Below are positions 26,018 to 33,635 of a DNA stretch of 64,000 nt, piece by piece (position 1 is the stretch's first letter; every line of letters starts with the position of its first letter). This DNA comes from Clostridium sp. ZS2-4. GTDB lineage: Bacteria > Bacillota > Clostridia > Clostridiales > Clostridiaceae. Position numbers and translations under genes: made by a program. The stretch is from positions 163,116-227,115 of the forward strand of contig NZ_JAPPRQ010000027.1 of NCBI RefSeq assembly GCF_026719745.1, given 5' to 3'. A model generated the notes under the pieces. That model was not told the origin of the DNA. It saw only the letters and a list, made by a program, of their open reading frames with translations, and did no database searches.

Positions 26018-26869
26018 TTAAGAAATATTTTCTATCGCTGCCAATGCAGCAATTTGACCTTCTCCTGCTGCCTTCATGTACTGATATGGTTTTCCAGTAC
26101 AATCTCCAGCAGCATAGCAATTTTTAATATTTGTTTGCATTTTCCTATCTACTTTTATGTGTTCATTTTCCATTTCCAATCCTGGAACTAATTGACTAGG
26201 AGAAATACTATCTTTCAACATAAATACTCCATCTGTATCAATAGTATCCTTTTTCATAACTATTTTTTCAACTCTGTCACCACCTAAAATTTCTAGTGGA
26301 TTATCATTTACTACCTTTATATTATCATTCAGTCCATAATCTCCTCTATACATAGGAACATAATACAAATCTTTAGCAAGCTCACTTACATAGTTTGCTT
26401 CCTCTTCTGCTTCCTTATTATACCCTATTATAGTTACAGTCTTACCTTTATACAAAGGAGCATCACAAGTAGCACAATATCCTACTCCTCTACCTAAAAA
26501 TTCTTCTTCACCTTTTATTGGTTTATCATACTGCATTCCAGTAGCTAAAATAATTGCCTTAGCTTCATACATTTTTTCATTAACCATTAAAGCAAAATAG
26601 TCACCCATAGCATAGATAGAATCTATTCTTTCTTCAGTTATTTCAATTCCCATTTTTTCTATATGTTCTTGAAAATATTTTCCTAATTCTACCCCGGTTA
26701 CATTGTAAAATCCTAAGAAATTATTTATCTTAGGTGCTTTTATAAGTTTTGCACTTAAATCTTTATTTCCAAAAACAATAATATTCTTATTTCTAATTTT
26801 AGCATTTATTGCAGCCTCAAGTCCTGCTGGACCAGAACCAACAATAGCTATATCATATCTTTCACTCAT
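26018..26869 (-). CDS. trxB: thioredoxin reductase-like flavoprotein, probably ferredoxin-dependent
   Basis: A 283-residue FAD protein of the thioredoxin reductase family, next to trxA. It has the N-terminal FAD site 'IAIVGSGPAGLEAAINA', the redox-active CATC in 'GYCATCDAPLYKG' (about 131-134) and the C-terminal 'CYAAGDCTGKPYQYMKAAGEG'. The region that should bind NADPH is altered: the second GxGxxA/G motif reads 'IIGYNKEAEEEA', and the HRRxxFRA motif is missing ('YVPMYRGDYG' in its place). This matches ferredoxin-dependent flavin thioredoxin reductases described in clostridia better than NADPH-dependent TrxB. It follows trxA by 63 bases with a hairpin between them. Confidence 0.85.
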   Translation of the reverse strand: MSERYDIAIVGSGPAGLEAAINAKIRNKNIIVFGNKDLSAKLIKAPKINNFLGFYNVTGVELGKYFQEHIEKMGIEITEERIDSIYAMGDYFALMVNEKMYEAKAIILATGMQYDKPIKGEEEFLGRGVGYCATCDAPLYKGKTVTIIGYNKEAEEEANYVSELAKDLYYVPMYRGDYGLNDNIKVVNDNPLEILGGDRVEKIVMKKDTIDTDGVFMLKDSISPSQLVPGLEMENEHIKVDRKMQTNIKNCYAAGDCTGKPYQYMKAAGEGQIAALAAIENIS

Positions 26870-26892
26870 CTTTTTACCTCCTTTATATTATA

Positions 26893-26923
26893 AAATCCCA
26901 CAATACAGTTAAAGTATTGCGGG
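26893..26923 (-). terminator. hairpin between trxA and trxB, possible attenuator
   Basis: Stem TCCCGCAATAC / GTATTGTGGGA on the minus strand, followed by TTTTATAATAT. It may partly terminate after trxA and lower trxB expression. Confidence 0.55.
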
Positions 26924-26932
26924 ACATGTATC

Positions 26933-27250
26933 CTAAAGATGTTTGGCAATTATGCTTTGTATATCTTGTTTTGGTCTAAATCCTACCACAGTATCTACAA
27001 CTTCTCCATCTTTAAATACCATAACGCAAGGTATGCTGGAAATTCTATATTTTTGTGCTATTGCAGAATTTTCATCAACATTAATTTTAAAGAATTTAGC
27101 TTTACCATTCATCTCTTCTGCTAATTCATCCATAACAGGTCCTAGCATTCTGCATGGTCCGCACCATGGTGCCCAAAAGTCTACAACAGCTGCTTGTTCT
27201 GAATTTATTACTTCTTGAATAAAATTTGATCCACTTATTTCTCTTACCAT
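26933..27250 (-). CDS. trxA: thioredoxin
   Basis: A 105-residue cytosolic disulfide reductase with the active site W29-C30-G31-P32-C33 in 'VDFWAPWCGPCRML', the cis-proline in 'ISSIPCVMVF' and the usual 'KINVDENSAIAQKYRI'. The cysteine in 'IPCVMVF' beside the cis-proline is less common than threonine. It supplies electrons to ribonucleotide reductase, peroxiredoxins and others, and is reduced by the flavoenzyme encoded next. Its promoter overlaps a CsoR/CstR-like operator. Confidence 0.97.
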   Translation of the reverse strand: MVREISGSNFIQEVINSEQAAVVDFWAPWCGPCRMLGPVMDELAEEMNGKAKFFKINVDENSAIAQKYRISSIPCVMVFKDGEVVDTVVGFRPKQDIQSIIAKHL

Positions 27251-27272
27251 AATATCCCTCCGTCCTATTTAT

Positions 27273-27289
27273 ATACCCCGTTGGGGTAT
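27273..27289. promoter_or_regulatory. CsoR/CstR-like operator upstream of trxA
   Basis: The inverted repeat ATACCCCGTTGGGGTAT is isolated in AT-rich surroundings. It matches the ATACCC-spacer-GGGTAT sites bound by CsoR-family repressors (CsoR for copper, CstR for persulfide). It lies just downstream of the predicted start site of the trxA promoter, where a bound repressor would block transcription. Confidence 0.65.
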
Positions 27290-27302
27290 GCTTTATATTA
27301 TT

Positions 27303-27331
27303 AATATACCTCTAATCCCTTTATAAGTCAA
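27303..27331 (-). promoter_or_regulatory. sigma-A-type promoter for trxA-trxB
   Basis: On the minus strand TTGACT (27326-27331) and TATATT (27303-27308) are spaced by 17 bases. The expected start near 27296 lies just before the CsoR/CstR-like site. Confidence 0.75.
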
Positions 27332-27416
27332 GTGTAAATTTATATTAATTAATAATTATTTGCAATTATCAATTATCTTTTCGTATAACTTATTGTCTCC
27401 AAAAGTCTAATTTTTA

Positions 27417-27462
27417 AAATACGGTATACAAAATTAAAAATTATTTTGTATACCGTATTTTA
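27417..27462 (-). terminator. terminator of the ECF sigma operon
   Basis: A perfect stem, AAAATACGGTATACAAAAT / ATTTTGTATACCGTATTTT, lies 4 bases past the TPR gene stop. Confidence 0.85.
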
Positions 27463-27465
27463 TCT

Positions 27466-28773
27466 CTACTGCTTGTTAATTATGTTCTTAATAATAGAAT
27501 TATTATATTGAGAAGCTGAATAATTATTAACAAGCTTTATTGCATATTCTTTTGATTTATTTAAATTTACATCTTTATATATAAGAGTAAGTCTATATAA
27601 TACTTCCGCCTCATAGCTTCCTTTTGGAAACTTAATATCATATTCTGAATAATACTTTAGAGCTTTTTCATTATCTTCACCTTTTTCATAAGCAACACCT
27701 AGCATATACACAATATCCTGATATAAATAATTATCTTTTCCATATAAATAAGCTTTTGATAAATTATCTATGGTATTCTTATATTCTTTAGAAGATACTA
27801 AAAATTCACTACCCTTTGTATAAAAATATTTTACTCCTTCTTTTTTTAGAACTTCTTCACACTGTGATAATAAAATTTTGTCATTAATCTTTAACTCTGT
27901 TTTTTTCCACTTGGAAACATATCCATGAAGCTTATAATACTCTTTACTTCCTAAGCTTTTTTTTATATCTTCATGTGGAAATACTTCTTCTTGTTTTTTT
28001 TCAGTTTTAGTATTAATTTTATTATTGTCTGCTTCTTTAGTGGTAAGCTGTATGTTTTTGCTTACATCTGTCTTTTTATCTACAATCTCTTTTTTATCAA
28101 CATATTTCTGATTTTTTACAGAAGCTTTTATTTTTTCATTATTAAAGCTAACTTTTTTCATAACAGTCATACCATATTTACCTATCAAAATACAAAACAT
28201 AATTAAAGCTACTGCTGCAATTATTTTTCCATTTTTTTTAAAAGGTTTATTTACAAAGCTTTTCCTTCTAACACCGTACTTAATCAGTTCTTTTCTGTTC
28301 ATTAAGGCTACATCGTTTTTCATATCAATTTTCAAAACTTCATTTACATAAGGAACAGCTTTTTCATACTGACCATGCTTTACATAGCAAGCTGCTATAG
28401 CATTATTTACATTTATGCAATTATAATCACTTTCTTTGCATTCCATAAGCAGCCCTAAAGCTTCTTTTATATTCAATTTCTTAATTAACCCTACTGCCTT
28501 TGTATATAAAGCTAATTTTCTCTCATCCTCATTTAATCCTTGTAAATACTTTCTAGACACTTCATCCTCATTAACTTCATAATTCAATTTCCAAAGAGCT
28601 TTTGCACTATCTATGTCTCCTTTTAAATAGTACAGCAGTCCTTTTAAACTAATAGAAGCTGTATTATTCATGTTTATAGATATACTCTCTTCACATATCT
28701 CTATCGCCTGATCAATATACCCACTCTGATACTTGTTTAAAGCCTTTAGATATAATTTATTTGACTTCTCCAT
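27466..28773 (-). CDS. TPR-repeat membrane protein of the ECF sigma operon
   Basis: A 435-residue protein. The N-terminal part (about 1-165) is built of TPR-like helical pairs ('ALNKYQSGYIDQAIEICEES', 'GQYEKAVPYVNEVLKID'). A single TM helix lies at about 185-205. A Lys-rich linker follows, and the C-terminal part has further TPR-like repeats, including 'YLYQDIVYMLGVAYEKGEDN'. It is probably anchored in the membrane with TPR scaffolds on both sides. It is the last gene of the sigma / anti-sigma / lipoprotein operon, 26 bases after the lipoprotein. Its function is unknown. Confidence 0.75.
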   Translation of the reverse strand: MEKSNKLYLKALNKYQSGYIDQAIEICEESISINMNNTASISLKGLLYYLKGDIDSAKALWKLNYEVNEDEVSRKYLQGLNEDERKLALYTKAVGLIKKLNIKEALGLLMECKESDYNCINVNNAIAACYVKHGQYEKAVPYVNEVLKIDMKNDVALMNRKELIKYGVRRKSFVNKPFKKNGKIIAAVALIMFCILIGKYGMTVMKKVSFNNEKIKASVKNQKYVDKKEIVDKKTDVSKNIQLTTKEADNNKINTKTEKKQEEVFPHEDIKKSLGSKEYYKLHGYVSKWKKTELKINDKILLSQCEEVLKKEGVKYFYTKGSEFLVSSKEYKNTIDNLSKAYLYGKDNYLYQDIVYMLGVAYEKGEDNEKALKYYSEYDIKFPKGSYEAEVLYRLTLIYKDVNLNKSKEYAIKLVNNYSASQYNNSIIKNIINKQ

Positions 28774-28799
28774 CAGTGCTGCTCATTTTCCTTCCTAAA

Positions 28800-29555
28800 T
28801 TATTTTAACTCAATAACCTTCTTTTCAGTATGGTTTTTAATAAACTCTTCATCGTCATATACTAAAATTTGAAGTTCTAATTTATTTCCAACTTTTTTTA
28901 CTGATATAACTTGCTTCTTTTGACTTTTTGTATCATATAATAAAGTAGTTTCCGCTGTTTTTACATTTATTTTATATACATTTCCACCCATTGCAACTGT
29001 TCCATAACCCAATCCCACTATTGATATAATATTTTCATCATCTATCCATTCTATAGATTTTGGCGAATTCTGATTTTCCCCTTCAATAATTTCAAGAGAC
29101 CATTTTACTCCTGTTGATAAGTCGCGTACATATATTTTTCCTATTCCCTCTTCTTCTGCATCAGGGCCTTTACCTTCTATACATACACTTAATTTTTTAT
29201 TAATAGAATTCTTCCATGGTGTTCCAAATTCAGGCTCAACACTTTTTGCCAGTTGATGTTTTACAAATTTAACCTTATTTTCCTCAGTTCTTGACATATC
29301 TTCTCCAGCGTCTTTTTTATCATCACCCACAGGTTCATTTTTAGTGTTTTCTTCATTAGGTTTCACATTTTCATCTTGTGTTTTCTTATCTGTATCGTTT
29401 GAATCAGCAATCTGGTTTTTGTCCGTACTTAATTTAGTATTCTCTATCTGATTTTTATTTTTTGAACAACCTGTAAAGGCAATAATACTTGATATAAATA
29501 CTACACTTAACATTAAACAAGCAATTTCTTTGTACTTAGTAACCTCATTTTTCAT
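28800..29555 (-). CDS. lipoprotein with DUF4652-like domain
   Basis: A 251-residue exported lipoprotein whose signal peptide ends in the lipobox 'IAFTGC'. An Asn/Asp/Lys-rich linker (about 30-95) leads to a C-terminal domain with 'KIYVRDLSTGVKWSLEI' and 'SIEWIDDENIISIVG'. The same pattern occurs in the anti-sigma factor encoded just upstream, so both carry the same outer domain, which I think is DUF4652. It may compete or cooperate with the anti-sigma factor in sensing. The start follows AAGGAGGA; an ATG at 29576 would overlap it. Confidence 0.75.
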   Translation of the reverse strand: MKNEVTKYKEIACLMLSVVFISSIIAFTGCSKNKNQIENTKLSTDKNQIADSNDTDKKTQDENVKPNEENTKNEPVGDDKKDAGEDMSRTEENKVKFVKHQLAKSVEPEFGTPWKNSINKKLSVCIEGKGPDAEEEGIGKIYVRDLSTGVKWSLEIIEGENQNSPKSIEWIDDENIISIVGLGYGTVAMGGNVYKINVKTAETTLLYDTKSQKKQVISVKKVGNKLELQILVYDDEEFIKNHTEKKVIELK

Positions 29556-29575
29556 AAATGTCCTCCTTAGTCCCA

Positions 29576-30838
29576 TTATTTTTTCTTATCATTATCTATT
29601 ATATCATTTTGTACATTATATATAGTGTGTTTTTCTAAATAAGTTTCACTGGAATTATCGTTATTTTTTGTATTAAGCTTAACCTGTATATGATTTTCAT
29701 CATTTTTTTCAACATCTACAATACTTCTTTTGCTATTCCCTGTTTTGTAGACCATTAGGCCCTTTCCTGTGATGGTATTTACCATATAAAGTTCCTCATG
29801 CTGAACTACATTCTTTTTCATCATTTTAGATACTACAAATAGACTTTCATCATCAATCCATTTAGCATATTTAATAAAAACCTTGTTTTTATTATCTGAT
29901 AATCGAAATAACCACTTTTTATTATTTTTCAAGTCCTTTATAAATATCTTATCCCTATTTTCTTCTATTATATCAGACTTTCCTTTATCTGCTGTACTAT
30001 AGCTTAATTTTTCATTAGGAGAATTACACCATATATTATCTTCAATCATCATAGCACTAACTTTTCTATTATTATCTTCTATTGATATTTTTTCTAATTC
30101 CACACCAATATTAAGACTTTCATCTTTTAAATCATTTTTATCCTCTATATTCATTGCAATGTCTTTTTTATTTTCTCCATCCTGTGAAACTATATCAGGT
30201 ATAAGTTTTTCTGAATTATTAGCACTTTCATTTGAATTATCATTATTAACTGTACTTTTTCCTGAATCATTATTAGGTATGGATGTAATTTGTTTTTTAT
30301 CATCTTGCTTAATTTCAGTTTTTTTATAAGTCTCTTCTTTTGTTTCTTTTCCTTCTTTATTATCTTTGCCTTCTTTATCTGGTATAGCATCTGTAACATT
30401 TCCAGGAATATTGTTACTATTCAACGTTGAGTTTTTACTATCTATATTTTCTGTTACACTTGCTATCTCTTTTTGTGGGCTGGACTCTATTTTAAATTTT
30501 GCTATAGGATTAACCATTAATATAAATGCTGCTGCAGCAGCTATTGGTGCACACCACTTTATGTATTTTATAGGATTTACCTTGGTTTTAATAATTATAT
30601 CTTTTTTATATTTATCTTTATCAATTTTTGACATTATTTTTTGCTTTTGGCTTTTAAAATCAACATCCTCAAAATTTAAGCTCTCTTCTATGGCTTGTTC
30701 AAATAACATTTCTTCTTCATATAATTCTCTGCAGTGGCTGCAAAATTTCATATGTTCTTCCATCTTTATTTTTAAATCATCACATAAATCATCTAATATA
30801 TATTTTTCCAAATTATCTGTAAATGTTTCACACTTCAT
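29576..30838 (-). CDS. anti-sigma factor with zinc-finger and DUF4652-like domains
   Basis: A 420-residue membrane protein. The cytoplasmic N-terminus has an anti-sigma zinc motif, H-x3-C-x2-C, in 'EEHMKFCSHCRELY' (about 30-45). One TM helix lies at about 97-113 ('APIAAAAAFILMV'). A long low-complexity Asn/Lys/Asp linker (about 120-260) leads to an outer domain with 'KIFIKDLKNNKKWLFRL' and 'YAKWIDDESLFVV', matching the neighbouring lipoprotein. It should hold the cognate ECF sigma factor inactive until a signal reaches the outer domain. The gene overlaps the sigma gene by 11 bases; the start used follows AGAGGTG. Confidence 0.85.
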   Translation of the reverse strand: MKCETFTDNLEKYILDDLCDDLKIKMEEHMKFCSHCRELYEEEMLFEQAIEESLNFEDVDFKSQKQKIMSKIDKDKYKKDIIIKTKVNPIKYIKWCAPIAAAAAFILMVNPIAKFKIESSPQKEIASVTENIDSKNSTLNSNNIPGNVTDAIPDKEGKDNKEGKETKEETYKKTEIKQDDKKQITSIPNNDSGKSTVNNDNSNESANNSEKLIPDIVSQDGENKKDIAMNIEDKNDLKDESLNIGVELEKISIEDNNRKVSAMMIEDNIWCNSPNEKLSYSTADKGKSDIIEENRDKIFIKDLKNNKKWLFRLSDNKNKVFIKYAKWIDDESLFVVSKMMKKNVVQHEELYMVNTITGKGLMVYKTGNSKRSIVDVEKNDENHIQVKLNTKNNDNSSETYLEKHTIYNVQNDIIDNDKKK

Positions 30839-31403
30839 ATTCACACCTCTTTTCTTCATAGATTATATTTTTCTTAAATTTCTCTCTTATTTTATAATAT
30901 CTTCGTTTAACCGCTGACTCACTTATATCTAATATTTTAGATATATCATTAAAAGTTACCTCTTTAAGATATCTCAGCATAATTATTTGCTTGTCTATAT
31001 ATTCAAGCCCGTTTATGTATTCTTGTATCACTCGTTTTGTTTCTTTATATTCAAGAGTTTGTTCTGGGGAAATCTCTTTTGAAGCTATTGTCATTGCTTT
31101 TACATCATCTATATTTTCTTCATGTACCTTTTTATATTTTCTAACATAATCAATACATTTATTTTTAGCTATTCTTAAAATCCAATTTGAAAATTTATAC
31201 CTGTTATCAAAAGTATCCAGTTTATTATATACTGTTATAAATACCTCCTGAGTTATATCCTCTGACGCTTCCTTATCTTTAATCATGCTATAAATAAATT
31301 TTAAAATAGTCATTTCATATCGATTTACAATCTCTTCAAAGCTTTCTATACGCCCTTCCAAAACTTCCCCAACTAATTTTACATCTTCTTCGTTGTTGAA
31401 CAA
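30828..31403 (-). CDS. ECF-type RNA polymerase sigma factor
   Basis: A 191-residue extracytoplasmic-function sigma factor. Region 2 is at about 22-95 ('FIYSMIKDKEASEDITQEVFI', 'FSNWILRIAKNKCIDYVRKY') and region 4 at about 125-185 ('IMLRYLKEVTFNDISKILDISESAVKRRYYKI'). It directs polymerase to stress-type promoters, usually including its own. It is first in a four-gene operon and coupled to its anti-sigma factor. Translation starts at TTG after GGGGGGAAGG. Confidence 0.92.
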   Translation of the reverse strand: MFNNEEDVKLVGEVLEGRIESFEEIVNRYEMTILKFIYSMIKDKEASEDITQEVFITVYNKLDTFDNRYKFSNWILRIAKNKCIDYVRKYKKVHEENIDDVKAMTIASKEISPEQTLEYKETKRVIQEYINGLEYIDKQIIMLRYLKEVTFNDISKILDISESAVKRRYYKIREKFKKNIIYEEKRCEYEV

Positions 31404-31471
31404 GTGACCTTCCCCCCTAACACCTGCCTAATAATTTATACGATAATTATATCGCAAAAGTCACAAAAAAT

Positions 31472-31503
31472 AAAAAACAATGTTAATTTTACCATTGTTT
31501 TTT
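31472..31503 (-). terminator. terminator-like hairpin upstream of the sigma gene
   Basis: Arms AAAAAACAATG and CATTGTTTTTT (with inner TTA/TAA) form a second hairpin beyond the ptsI terminator. It may insulate the sigma operon promoter. Confidence 0.55.
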
Positions 31504-31553
31504 CTTCATTTTTCCACATTTTTTATTTGTTTAAATTATTAATATTTTAAAAC

Positions 31554-31590
31554 AAAAAGCCTTATACCTTTGAAAGATATAAAGCTTTTT
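31554..31590 (-). terminator. terminator of ptsI
   Basis: Stem AAAAAGCTTTATATC / GGTATAAGGCTTTTT on the minus strand with a short TTTC-type loop, about 45 bases past the ptsI stop. Confidence 0.8.
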
Positions 31591-31633
31591 ATATTTTATA
31601 AACTTGTATTCACTTATTTCTCTATTCTTATGA

Positions 31634-33250
31634 TTAGTTGTTCATTATTATTTGCTTAGCTCTTAATATTGAAGTAGCACTCATTGAGAATTCATCCAAA
31701 CCATATTCAACAAGTATTGGTATCATTGATTCATCTCCAGCTGCTTCTCCACACATTCCACACCATTTTCCTTCTTTATGTGCAGCATCTATTGTCATCT
31801 TTATAAGTCTTAAAACAGCAGGATGTTGTGGATTATAAAGGTAAGAAACTTTTTCATTCATTCTGTCAGCAGCAAGAGTATATTGAATTAAGTCATTAGT
31901 TCCTATACTGAAGAAATCAACATGTTTTGCTAGTTCATCAGCACAAACTGCTGCTGCTGGTATTTCAACCATCATTCCAACTTCTAAATCTGCATTAAAT
32001 TCTTTTCCTTCTGCTTTTAATTCTTCCATGCATTCACTTAGAACTTCTTTTGCAGCTAAAAATTCTTCAAGTGAAGCAATCATAGGGAACATTATCTTTA
32101 TGTTTCCATAAGCTGAAGCTCTTAATAATGCTCTTAATTGAATTTTGAATATTTCTTTTCTATCTAAGCATAATCTTATTGCTCTATATCCTAAGAATGG
32201 ATTCATTTCTTCAGGTAATGGAAGATATGGAAGCTTCTTATCTCCTCCAATATCAAGAGTTCTTATAACTATTGGCTTACCTGCTGATTTTTCTGCAACA
32301 TATTTATATGCTTCAAATTGTTCTTCTTCTGTTGGCATATCATTTCTATCCATATATAAGAACTCAGTTCTGAACAGTCCTACACCATCTCCCCCATTTT
32401 CAAGTACTTGGTCTATATCTTTTGCTTTTCCTATGTTCCCACAGACTTCAACACGTTTTCCTAATTTAGTTACTGTCTCAACTTCTATAAGCTTCTTTAA
32501 TTCTTCTTTTTCTTTTTCATAAGCTGCTTTTTTTTCTTCGTATTGAGCTATTGTAGCTTCATCTGGATTTATGATTGCTAATCCTTGTTCTCCATCTAAG
32601 ATAACAGTATCTCCATCTTTAACAGCTTCAGTTATGTCCATTAACCCAACAACAGCTGGAATTTCTAAAGTTCTTGCCATGATAGCACTGTGTGAAGTTC
32701 TTCCACCTATGTTTGTTAAGAAACCAACAACTTTGTTCTTGTCAAGCTGTGCAGTATCTGATGGTGTTAAATCATGTGCAACAACTATAGTATTTTTATC
32801 TAAATTTTCAAGTCCAGAACCTGCTTTTCCTGCAAGATTTGCAAGTATTCTGTTTCCAACGTCTTTAACATCTGCAGCTCTTTCCTTCATGTATTCATCT
32901 TCTATTGCTCCAAAGATACCCATGTACATTTCAATAACATCATTTAATGCTTTTTCAGCATTTACCATGCTTGATTCTATATTCATTTCAACTGCTCCTG
33001 TAAATTCCGGGTCATCTAAAAGCATCATATGGCTTTCAAATACAGCTGCCTTTTCTGGTCCTAATTCTATTTCAGCTTTTTCCTTAATTTTAGATAATTG
33101 TTCTCTAGAATCTTCTATTGCTTTTTTAAGTCTTCCTTTTTCAGCTTGTAAATCTGTTATTTTTGTTTCAACTACAGTAACTTCACTTTCCTCTTTTATT
33201 ATAACCTGTCCGATTGCATAGCCTTTTGATGCAGCAATACCTTTTTTCAT
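31634..33250 (-). CDS. ptsI: PTS enzyme I (PEP-protein phosphotransferase)
   Basis: Cytosolic first enzyme of the sugar phosphotransferase system; it takes phosphate from PEP and passes it to HPr. It is 538 residues with the full domain set: the N-terminal phospho-His domain with 'GGRTSHSAIMAR' (active His near 187) and the PEP-binding barrel with 'LFRTEFLYMDR', 'GIGTNDLIQY'-like 'SIGTNDLIQYTLA' and the active Cys in 'CGMCGEAAGD'. I place the start at 33250, where AGGAGGA precedes 'MKKGIAASKG'; an upstream ATG at 33337 only adds low-complexity residues. No ptsH is adjacent. Transcription appears to use a sigma-54 promoter under the divergent HPr-domain activator. Confidence 0.97.
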   Translation of the reverse strand: MKKGIAASKGYAIGQVIIKEESEVTVVETKITDLQAEKGRLKKAIEDSREQLSKIKEKAEIELGPEKAAVFESHMMLLDDPEFTGAVEMNIESSMVNAEKALNDVIEMYMGIFGAIEDEYMKERAADVKDVGNRILANLAGKAGSGLENLDKNTIVVAHDLTPSDTAQLDKNKVVGFLTNIGGRTSHSAIMARTLEIPAVVGLMDITEAVKDGDTVILDGEQGLAIINPDEATIAQYEEKKAAYEKEKEELKKLIEVETVTKLGKRVEVCGNIGKAKDIDQVLENGGDGVGLFRTEFLYMDRNDMPTEEEQFEAYKYVAEKSAGKPIVIRTLDIGGDKKLPYLPLPEEMNPFLGYRAIRLCLDRKEIFKIQLRALLRASAYGNIKIMFPMIASLEEFLAAKEVLSECMEELKAEGKEFNADLEVGMMVEIPAAAVCADELAKHVDFFSIGTNDLIQYTLAADRMNEKVSYLYNPQHPAVLRLIKMTIDAAHKEGKWCGMCGEAAGDESMIPILVEYGLDEFSMSATSILRAKQIIMNN

Positions 33251-33355
33251 TATATTTCCTCCTAAAATCAATTTCAAAATCAACAAATTATTATTTAAAT
33301 TAAATTGCAAGTTATTTTTATGAATTTTTATTAACATATGTCCTTATTAATTTAT

Positions 33356-33371
33356 AGCAATAATCATGCCA
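33356..33371 (-). promoter_or_regulatory. sigma-54 (-24/-12) promoter of ptsI
   Basis: On the minus strand TGGCAT (33366-33371), five bases, then TTGCT (33356-33360) give the -24/-12 pair (consensus TGGCAC-N5-TTGCW). It implies a start near 33345 and a leader of about 95 bases to ptsI. Confidence 0.85.
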
Positions 33372-33443
33372 TTTTTATATATTCTTCTATTTGTCGAAAA
33401 TTAGCTGTTTGTATCCCTTATGTAAAAGTCAACAAAAAATTTC

Positions 33444-33460
33444 TTGATATTTTTTATCAA
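33444..33460. promoter_or_regulatory. activator site 1 in the ptsI control region
   Basis: The palindrome TTGATATTTTTTATCAA lies about 73 bases upstream of the -24 box, a normal distance for a sigma-54 enhancer. Confidence 0.75.
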
Positions 33461-33546
33461 CTTTAAATTTAAAGCATACTTATTATTTCCTGACAGACTC
33501 TATATAATTCCACTAGACTAATGAATTTATATGGTATATTATATAT

Positions 33547-33563
33547 ATGGTATTTTTTATCAA
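33547..33563. promoter_or_regulatory. activator site 2 (degenerate) in the ptsI control region
   Basis: ATGGTATTTTTTATCAA keeps the right half-site exactly and most of the left. It lies about 176 bases upstream of the -24 box. Confidence 0.6.
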
Positions 33564-33577
33564 TCCTCTATGGATTC

Positions 33578-33594
33578 TTGATACTTTTTATCAA
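33578..33594. promoter_or_regulatory. activator site 3 in the ptsI control region
   Basis: TTGATACTTTTTATCAA matches site 1 at all but one base. It sits 41 bases before the regulator's own start codon, so it could also mediate autoregulation. Confidence 0.7.
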
Positions 33595-33635
33595 TTAATC
33601 GTATTTCTACTTATAAACAGAAGGAGTATTATTTT

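Noticed and set aside
32571..33221. A 216-codon plus-strand frame opposite ptsI
   Set aside because: It is a shadow of the conserved ptsI gene, with no ribosome binding site and no family resemblance.
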